Origin: Candidatus Hecatellales archaeon ex4484_218
GTDB lineage: Archaea > Thermoproteota > Bathyarchaeia > Hecatellales > Hecatellaceae
Length of the DNA stretch: 6,696 nt
NCBI GenBank assembly: GCA_002254975.1
Contig: NJEB01000026.1
Location: 1 to 6,696 of the forward strand
Direction of reading: 5' to 3'
A program made the translations under genes and the position numbers. The notes beneath the pieces were generated by a model. The model worked only from the letters and a program-made list of their open reading frames with translations. It was not told the origin of the DNA and did not search any database. Numbering within the stretch: the stretch's first letter is position 1; each line of letters starts with the position of its first letter. This document shows positions 1 to 3,998 of this stretch, in pieces.

Positions 1-129
1 GTTGTTTTAAAAGACCCTGCTGGAACTAGTGCATTGGTTTCTGAGAAAGGTAAGGTAGAGGTTAAAAAGATGTCTAAAAAAGAAGTTGAAAAATTTAGCA
101 AAAATTTGGGATTGATGATTTATGAGTGA
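1..129 (+). CDS. ZPR1-like zinc-finger protein, C-terminal fragment
   Basis: Only the last 42 codons are inside the window; the gene begins upstream. The visible peptide starts VVLKDPAGTSALVSEKG and ends LGLMIYE before a TGA stop. A DPxGxSAxV segment followed by a short charged stretch (KMSKKEVEKF) and a terminal GLMI-type strand resembles the end of archaeal ZPR1 zinc-finger domain proteins, where a D-P-x-G-N-S segment precedes the C-terminus. The zinc-binding cysteines would lie upstream and cannot be seen, so the family call rests on this tail alone. Archaeal ZPR1 proteins are poorly characterised; eukaryotic ZPR1 binds translation elongation factor 1A. The stop overlaps the start of the next gene by 8 bp, which suggests co-transcription with it. 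Confidence 0.55.
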   Translation, partial: VVLKDPAGTSALVSEKGKVEVKKMSKKEVEKFSKNLGLMIYE

Positions 130-412
130 ACAGGTAAGCCCAACTGTTTTCCATTTTCTTGAAAGACATATTGGAAAAAAGGCAGTAGTAATTTTAGATA
201 GAGATTTTGGTTATGAAGGGAAAATTGAAGCTGTTTCCCATGTTCCACCTGGAATTTGGCTTGCTGATGCTGAAGCTGTTGTTTTACGTGCAACCTTAGC
301 AAATCCTATTCCAAGAATTGTTTCAAGAGAAAAGAAAAGTGAAATTTTTGTTAACTTAAATTCTGTTCAAAGGGTAGAAATTCTTTCTTCAAAAGAAAAA
401 CAAAAAGAATAA
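122..412 (+). CDS. Small Sm-like (LSm/SmAP-type) protein
   Basis: This 96-residue protein has a short N-terminal helix-like segment (residues 7-17). A segment at about 19-55 (KKAVVILDRDFGYEGKIEAV, then a hydrophobic LADAEAVVL) resembles the Sm1 motif: strand, acidic/glycine turn, strand. A second segment near 74-89 (EIFVNLNSVQRVEIL) resembles Sm2. Archaeal Sm-like proteins form rings that bind U-rich RNA and take part in RNA processing, so an RNA-binding role is inferred. The insertion between the two motifs (about residues 56-73) is longer than in classical SmAP1, so this would be a divergent member. ATG at 122 is the natural start and overlaps the upstream ZPR1-like gene, implying one operon. 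The lysine- and glutamate-rich tail (SSKEKQKE) is probably disordered. Confidence 0.6.
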   Translation: MSEQVSPTVFHFLERHIGKKAVVILDRDFGYEGKIEAVSHVPPGIWLADAEAVVLRATLANPIPRIVSREKKSEIFVNLNSVQRVEILSSKEKQKE

Positions 413-421
413 GTTCTTTTT
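413..421 (+). terminator. Possible T-tract terminator after the Sm-like gene
   Basis: A pyrimidine-rich TTCTTTTTCCT stretch directly follows the TAA stop of the Sm-like gene, in the 10-nt gap before the convergent SecG stop. Archaeal termination commonly uses short T-tracts without a hairpin. No stem is visible, so this is only a candidate. Confidence 0.3.
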
Positions 422-422
422 C

Positions 423-599
423 CTAAACTTTAAGGAAGAATGGCACTAAAACAATAACTAAAACAAGCAAAACAGCAGCTATAACAATTATTTCAGGCCT
501 AACCTTTATACCAAAACTTTCTTCTTCGTAGAAACGTAAAAGTCCGGCAGCAATAGACGGCATAGGGGCTTCTTCCTTTCTTCTTTTTTCCCTACTCAA
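423..599 (-). CDS. secG: Protein translocase subunit SecG/Sec61-beta (archaeal type)
   Basis: Reading the minus strand from a TTG at 599 gives a 58-residue protein: SREKRRKEEAPMPSIAAGLL, then RFYEEESFGIKVRPE, then a single hydrophobic helix (about residues 37-56, IIVIAAVLLVLVIVLVPFF), then KV and a TAG stop. A basic N-terminus, an AGLLRFYEEE segment, a GIKVRPE segment and one C-terminal transmembrane helix are the signature of archaeal Sec61-beta/SecG. This is the small non-essential third subunit of the SecYEG protein-conducting channel. Length matches the family (about 50-60 residues). The TTG start is chosen because GGTGA, complementary to the 16S 3' end, lies 7 nt upstream and an in-frame TAG lies further up with no ATG, GTG or TTG between. 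It is divergent from the metallo-hydrolase gene and convergent with the Sm-like gene, so probably monocistronic. Confidence 0.9.
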   Translation of the reverse strand: MSREKRRKEEAPMPSIAAGLLRFYEEESFGIKVRPEIIVIAAVLLVLVIVLVPFFLKV

Positions 600-662
600 A
601 AATTTTTCACCATTAGAAGATATATTTGTCTCCTATTTGAATTTTTAATTTAGGCGGTTTGG
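600..662. promoter_or_regulatory. Divergent intergenic promoter region (SecG / metallo-hydrolase)
   Basis: These 63 AT-rich bases separate two divergent genes that both start at TTG. On the minus strand, GGTGA (607-611) serves SecG. On the plus strand, AGGCGG (652-657) sits 5 nt before the TTG at 663 as a plausible SD. AT-rich runs at 621-627 (TATATTT) and 639-650 (GAATTTTTAATT) are possible TATA elements, but neither can be assigned firmly to one gene. Confidence 0.4.
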
Positions 663-1619
663 TTGAATTTAAAGGTTTACTGGGATTCCGGAGTTGTTGT
701 ACAGCTAGGAGAAACCACTATATGTTTAGACCCTCAAACAACAAAAATCCCTTATGACCATATTTTAATTTCTCATGCTCATCGAGACCATACTGCTGGA
801 TTTTTAGCTTTAAAACCAAAAAAATATTCAACTTACCCTACAATTGACATTTTTGAAGCTGTAACCCGTAGAAAAGTAAACAATGTTAAACGGTTAAGTT
901 ATGGTGAAAAGGTTAAGATTGGGGATTTTAAGGTTTTTGTTTATAATTCAGGTCATATTCTTGGTTCAGCAATGTTTAAAATTGAAACTTCGGAAGGAAC
1001 TGTTCTTTATACTGGAGACCTTAATTGTGTTGATACATTGATTACATCAGCAGCAAACAATGTTCAATGTGATATTTTAATCATAGAATCAACCTATGGA
1101 AATTCTGGGCTTGTTTTTCCAAGTCGAGAAAAAATTTATCGGTCTATGGTTAGATGGGTTGTGGAAAAAATTTGTAGTGGAAAAATTCCAGTTTTTTATG
1201 TTTATCCTGTTGGAAAAGCTCAAGAAGTTATTAGACTATTAAATGAGTTTATAGAGGTTAAGGTTGCTGTTCATCCAACTATAGAAAGGGTTAATAGAGT
1301 TTATAGTAGATTAAACATTAAACTTCAAGCTTCAACAGTCCAACCTAAAAAAGGTTTAGTGGCTGTTTATCCAACCTACAGTTACGGTTCCCAAAAAATT
1401 AGTGGAGAGGTTTCAGCTTTTGCAACAGGTTGGGCTTTAAGATTCAAAAATAAAGAACGATTTTTCCCTTTAAGTAGCCATGCAGATTTTAACCAGCTTT
1501 TAAACTTCATAAAAAGTGTAAACCCAAAAATTGTTTATACTGTTTTTGGATTTACAAGTCAACTAGCAAAACATGTTAGAAAAAAGTTAAACATTAAAGC
1601 TAAACCACTTCAAATTTAA
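663..1619 (+). CDS. Metallo-beta-lactamase/beta-CASP-type hydrolase (putative exonuclease)
   Basis: This 318-residue soluble protein carries the metal-binding metallo-beta-lactamase motifs: HAHRDH (residues 38-43, the HxHxDH motif), H98 in the NSGHILGSAM segment, and D119 in YTGDL. The segment IESTYG (141-146, acidic residue E142) fits beta-CASP motif A, and SSHADF (271-276, H273) fits the C-terminal histidine motif. This combination places it with the COG1236-type exonuclease/RNA-processing group (archaeal CPSF-like and ligase-associated exonuclease-like proteins). It lacks the N-terminal KH domains of aCPSF1, and at about 320 residues it is shorter than aCPSF2-type enzymes, so the beta-CASP insert is reduced. 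Nuclease activity is inferred from family; the substrate is unknown. The TTG start has an upstream in-frame TAG at 651 and an AGGCGG SD 5 nt away. Its stop overlaps the stop of the convergent Fe-S gene. Confidence 0.82.
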   Translation: MNLKVYWDSGVVVQLGETTICLDPQTTKIPYDHILISHAHRDHTAGFLALKPKKYSTYPTIDIFEAVTRRKVNNVKRLSYGEKVKIGDFKVFVYNSGHILGSAMFKIETSEGTVLYTGDLNCVDTLITSAANNVQCDILIIESTYGNSGLVFPSREKIYRSMVRWVVEKICSGKIPVFYVYPVGKAQEVIRLLNEFIEVKVAVHPTIERVNRVYSRLNIKLQASTVQPKKGLVAVYPTYSYGSQKISGEVSAFATGWALRFKNKERFFPLSSHADFNQLLNFIKSVNPKIVYTVFGFTSQLAKHVRKKLNIKAKPLQI

Positions 1620-2383
1620 AAAGTAAATTTTAAAGCTTTTTTAGGACAATGTTCAACACATCTACCACATAAAATACAATTTGTTGAAACCCCAAAATCT
1701 TCTATCCTTTTTAAACCCATAACACATACATTCAGGCATAAACCACAATTTTCACATTTTTCTTTGTTAAACTTTATTTTTACCATGCTTAATCGGTTAA
1801 AAAAACCATAAAAAGCCCCTATTGGACAGATATATTTACACCAAAACCGGCTTTTAAAATAGGCTAAAACAACAAAAGCAACAAGAATAAAAATATGAAG
1901 ATAAAAAAAGAATCCGTAACCTTTGTAGGTTGGATTTAAAAGATAGAATGGTATAGATGCGAAAAGAGAACCTGAAAAACAAACCTTACAAAAATAAAGG
2001 TCATGACCAATCCAAGCTAAAGTTGGAGTTAAAATTAAAACAAAAAATTTTGTATACCAAAAATTTGTAGGTTTAAAATTTTTTTCACCTTTAAGATAGG
2101 TAATAAAATCTTGGAAAGCTCCAACTGGGCAACCCCAACCACAAAAAAACCTGCCAGCTAGAACACCGTAAACAACCAAAAAACTTAATGGATAGATGGG
2201 AATTTTTCCGTAAACTATAAATTGTTGCATAATTCCTATGGGGCAACCTAAAACTGCAAAAGGACATCCATGACAATAAAGAAATGGACAAATAAAACCT
2301 GATTTTAAAACATGAAATACTCCAAGATTTGAAATTGTTAAAGCTGAAATTTGAACTATTCTTCTTTTAGTTGCTAATCTCAG
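1616..2383 (-). CDS. NapH-like polytopic membrane 4Fe-4S protein
   Basis: This 255-residue membrane protein has an N-terminal cysteine cluster (C32, C37, C40, C47; CHGCPFAVLGCPIG). About four hydrophobic segments follow (near 12-28, 62-80, 112-127, 158-176), with CGWGCPVG (81-88), FCKVC (131-135) and CKYICPIG (182-189). The C-terminus has two CxxCxxCxxxC motifs (210-220 and 236-246), so two [4Fe-4S] clusters are expected. The paired CxxxCP motifs between helices are typical of the NapH/NosR/CcoG group, which moves electrons across or along the membrane. The obvious ATG at 2230 would remove the first helix and cluster. No ATG, GTG or TTG exists further up, but a CTG at 2383 lies 6 nt after a perfect GGAGGT, so CTG is the proposed start. 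The gene lies 3 nt after, and in frame with, the stop of the small CxxC gene. Confidence 0.85.
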   Translation of the reverse strand: MRLATKRRIVQISALTISNLGVFHVLKSGFICPFLYCHGCPFAVLGCPIGIMQQFIVYGKIPIYPLSFLVVYGVLAGRFFCGWGCPVGAFQDFITYLKGEKNFKPTNFWYTKFFVLILTPTLAWIGHDLYFCKVCFSGSLFASIPFYLLNPTYKGYGFFFYLHIFILVAFVVLAYFKSRFWCKYICPIGAFYGFFNRLSMVKIKFNKEKCENCGLCLNVCVMGLKRIEDFGVSTNCILCGRCVEHCPKKALKFTF

Positions 2384-2386
2384 CTT

Positions 2387-2545
2387 TTAACCTCCTAAAC
2401 CTATACATGAAGGGCAAACAATTCTTACGATTATTTCAACCAAAGAATAATCGTTTAAGCTAAGAAAAACCATAACAATAAAAAGGGTTAAAAGCAAAAT
2501 TTTTAAGAAAAATTTTTTGTTTAATATTTTTCTTTCAATTTTCAA
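2387..2545 (-). CDS. 52-residue single-pass membrane peptide with C-terminal CxxC (CD1871A-like)
   Basis: The minus strand from a TTG at 2545 encodes 52 residues: a basic N-terminus (KIERKILNKK), a hydrophobic helix (about 12-30, FFLKILLLTLFIVMVFLSL), and a tail VEIIVRIVCPSCIGLGG ending in TAA. The tail CxxCIGLG closely resembles the C-terminus of small clostridial 'CD1871A family CXXC motif-containing' proteins, which end in a CxxCIGIG-type sequence; this comparison is from memory, not a search. With an inside-positive helix, the CPSC pair (C44, C47) would face outside, where the neighbouring thioredoxin domain also lies. An in-frame TAA two codons before the TTG fixes the start. It sits between the TlpA-like gene (16-nt gap) and the Fe-S membrane gene (3-nt gap), clearly within one operon. 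Function unknown; a thiol-disulfide shuttle is inferred. Confidence 0.72.
   Translation of the reverse strand: MKIERKILNKKFFLKILLLTLFIVMVFLSLNDYSLVEIIVRIVCPSCIGLGG
2390..2395 (-). promoter_or_regulatory. Strong Shine-Dalgarno site deciding a CTG start
   Basis: GGAGGT on the minus strand, formed by the last two sense codons (Gly-Gly) of the 52-residue gene, lies exactly 6 nt before the CTG at 2383. No ATG, GTG or TTG is at usable distance in the Fe-S frame. It is the best SD in the window and supports a CTG start and translational coupling. Confidence 0.7.
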
Positions 2546-2561
2546 GGTTTATCCAACCTAT

Positions 2562-3062
2562 TTATTTTAAAAGAGAATCTATTTCTTTTGAAAGAGTTGA
2601 TTCTTCAGTAACCCCAACATGCTTAAATTTAATGTATCCTTCCTTATCTATGACAAAAATTGTTGGAATTGCTGTAACATCATATTTATATGAGGTTTTG
2701 GCTGTATCCCTTAATATTGTCCAGGTTATGTTAAAGGTTGAAGCAAAAAGTTTAAGTCTTTCAACAGTATCCGTGTTTGGGTCAACACTTATAGACAAAA
2801 TAACAACTTTATCTCCATATTTATCATGAATTTTTGATAAATGGGGAATTTGGATGATGCAAGGTTTACATAATGTAGCCATAAAATCTAAAACAACCAC
2901 TTTTCCACGAAAATCCTCTAAGGAAACTTCAATTCCATCCAAATTCTTAAGTTTAAATGGTGCTGCTTTCCCAGTTTTTGGAGATTGAAATAAGGCTACA
3001 GCAAAAGTTGCACCTACAAGCACAAGAACAACAATTAAAACTGTTAGTTTTTTTGTTTTCAA
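2562..3062 (-). CDS. Membrane-anchored TlpA/ResA-like thioredoxin
   Basis: This 166-residue protein has an N-terminal signal anchor (KTKKLTVLIVVLVLVGATFAVALF, about 2-25). A redoxin/TlpA fold follows: FKLKNLDGIEVSLEDFRGKVVVLDF, the active-site C65-K-P-C68 after MATL, SISVDPNTDTVERL, and the cis-proline loop AIPTIFVID (P133). TlpA-like proteins reduce or exchange disulfides outside the cytoplasmic membrane. The frame extends to an ATG at 3128, but TTG at 3062 is preferred. It leaves a normal Lys-rich signal start, and the longer form would cover the divergent promoter and overlap the neighbouring gene. No strong SD precedes the TTG; an AT palindrome centred about 35 nt upstream may be the promoter, giving a very short leader. 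No CcdA- or DsbD-like reductant is visible; the downstream CxxC peptide and Fe-S membrane protein are the likely partners. Confidence 0.85.
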   Translation of the reverse strand: MKTKKLTVLIVVLVLVGATFAVALFQSPKTGKAAPFKLKNLDGIEVSLEDFRGKVVVLDFMATLCKPCIIQIPHLSKIHDKYGDKVVILSISVDPNTDTVERLKLFASTFNITWTILRDTAKTSYKYDVTAIPTIFVIDKEGYIKFKHVGVTEESTLSKEIDSLLK

Positions 3063-3090
3063 CTTTATCTGAAAAATATGTAGGTGGAAG

Positions 3091-3104
3091 ACTAATATAT
3101 TAGT
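3091..3104. promoter_or_regulatory. Palindromic TATA-like box between divergent clusters
   Basis: ACTAATATATTAGT is a perfect 14-bp palindrome in the gap between the divergent TlpA-like and CBS genes. Its centre is about 35 nt from the TTG of the TlpA gene and about 24 nt (TTG 3121) or 54 nt (TTG 3151) from the two possible CBS starts. It contains a TATA-like core readable on both strands, so it could act as a bidirectional promoter element or a regulator-binding site. The role is inferred from position. Confidence 0.45.
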
Positions 3105-3150
3105 TGGGATGTAAGTTGTTTTGAGCAAATATTTTTATTGGTGGAAAAAA

Positions 3151-3558
3151 TTGTCGGTTGAAGATATTATGACAAGGAAGGTTGTAACTATTGATGGGGA
3201 TAAAACTGTTGGTGAAGCTGCAAAATTGATGCGTAGAAAGAAGATTGGTGCTTTAGTTGTTACTGAAAAAGATAAACCTGTTGGAATAATAACTGAAAAA
3301 GATATTTGTGAAAGAATTGTGGCTGAATCTAAACCTAACACAACCAAGGTTAAAGAAGTTATGTCTAAACCTTTAATAACAATTAAACCTAAAAGTTTGC
3401 TTACTGATGCTGTTGAGCTTATGACTAAACATGGAATAAGAAGACTTGTTGTAATGGATAAGGGAAAACTTGTTGGAATTGTTGCTGCAAGAGATTTTGT
3501 AAAAAACTGGGTAAAATTTGTTGAAATTTTTACTTACTACATCATAAAGAAAGCTTAA
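3151..3558 (+). CDS. Tandem CBS-domain protein
   Basis: Taking TTG at 3151, this 135-residue protein consists almost wholly of two CBS domains (about residues 1-60 and 68-125). Typical repeats are visible: VEDIMTRKVVTIDGDKTVGE with KKIGALVV and KPVGIITEKD in the first, and VKEVMSKPLITIKPKSLLTD with HGIRRLVV and KLVGIVAARD in the second. CBS pairs usually bind adenine nucleotides such as AMP, ATP or SAM and act as sensors or regulators. A short aromatic tail (FVEIFTYYIIKKA) follows and is unexplained. TTG at 3121 would add MSKYFYWWKK, a poor family match. TTG at 3151 gives the usual family start and has GGTGG 6 nt upstream, so it is preferred, though 3121 remains possible. It lies 20 nt upstream of the polyferredoxin gene and is probably co-transcribed with it and the AOR. 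Confidence 0.85.
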   Translation: MSVEDIMTRKVVTIDGDKTVGEAAKLMRRKKIGALVVTEKDKPVGIITEKDICERIVAESKPNTTKVKEVMSKPLITIKPKSLLTDAVELMTKHGIRRLVVMDKGKLVGIVAARDFVKNWVKFVEIFTYYIIKKA

Positions 3559-3578
3559 CCTTTTAGGATATGTGAAAA

Positions 3579-3998
3579 ATGAGTAGTAAAAGGATTTTTG
3601 TTGTGGATGTTGACCTTTGTGTTGGTTGTCAATGTTGTATGTTTGCATGTAACCGAAGATTTGGTGAAGCTGGGCTTTCAAAATCAGCAATCCATGTTAG
3701 GTCTGCTGGTGGGGTTGAACGTGGATTTGTTGTTACTGTTTGTCGTGCATGTTTAAATCCTCCTTGTTTAAAGGTTTGTCCGGTGGATGCTCTTACCCTA
3801 AGAAAAGGTGGTGGAGTTATTTTAAATGCAAGTAAATGTATTGGTTGTGGTAATTGTGTTGAAGCTTGTAGTATTAAAGCTGTTTTTTGGGATAAGGAAA
3901 CAAATAAACCTATTATTTGTACCCATTGTGGATATTGCGTCGATTTTTGTCCTTATGGTGTTTTAACACTTAAACCTGTGGAGGAAGAATTTGAATGA
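3579..3998 (+). CDS. Four-cluster polyferredoxin, electron-transfer subunit of AOR
   Basis: This 139-residue cytoplasmic protein has sixteen motif cysteines in four groups. They are C14/C17/C20/C24, C55/C58/C63/C67 (CxxCx4CxxxC, the HycB/NrfC-like second motif), C87/C90/C93/C97 and C114/C117/C120/C124. Four [4Fe-4S] clusters are therefore expected, with no signal peptide. An extra C19 sits inside the first motif. The arrangement matches ferredoxin-like subunits of molybdo- and tungstoenzymes, including AorA-type subunits paired with aldehyde oxidoreductases and the YdhY-type protein near enterobacterial YdhV. The ATG at 3579 follows an AGGATATGTGA leader. The TGA stop overlaps the AOR start by ATGA, a sign of translational coupling and of a stoichiometric complex. 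It probably carries electrons between the AOR site and ferredoxin or another acceptor. Confidence 0.85.
   Translation: MSSKRIFVVDVDLCVGCQCCMFACNRRFGEAGLSKSAIHVRSAGGVERGFVVTVCRACLNPPCLKVCPVDALTLRKGGGVILNASKCIGCGNCVEACSIKAVFWDKETNKPIICTHCGYCVDFCPYGVLTLKPVEEEFE

Noticed and set aside
120..302. Minus-strand ORF of 60 codons opposite the Sm-like gene
   Set aside because: Low-complexity Gln/Leu/His sequence without family resemblance, fully antisense to a better-supported gene.
1616..2230. Shorter Fe-S membrane protein starting at ATG 2230
   Set aside because: It would discard 51 codons that encode a first hydrophobic segment and a C-x4-C-x2-C-x6-C cluster, and no SD precedes that ATG.
2091..2291. 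Minus-strand ORF of 66 codons overlapping the Fe-S membrane gene
   Set aside because: It is a frame shadow of the cysteine-rich reading frame, which continues upstream to the CTG at 2383.
2387..2389. Recoded stop (selenocysteine or pyrrolysine) joining the 52-residue peptide to the Fe-S protein
   Set aside because: The stop is TAA, whereas selenocysteine uses TGA and pyrrolysine TAG; separate initiation at CTG is simpler.
2562..3128. TlpA-like protein starting at ATG 3128
   Set aside because: The extension lacks signal-peptide character, covers the palindromic promoter candidate and overlaps the divergent gene; TTG at 3062 gives a normal signal anchor.
3373..3690. Minus-strand ORF of 105 codons opposite the CBS and polyferredoxin genes
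   Set aside because: Asn/Ser/Phe/Tyr-rich low-complexity sequence spanning two good genes and their gap; a shadow.
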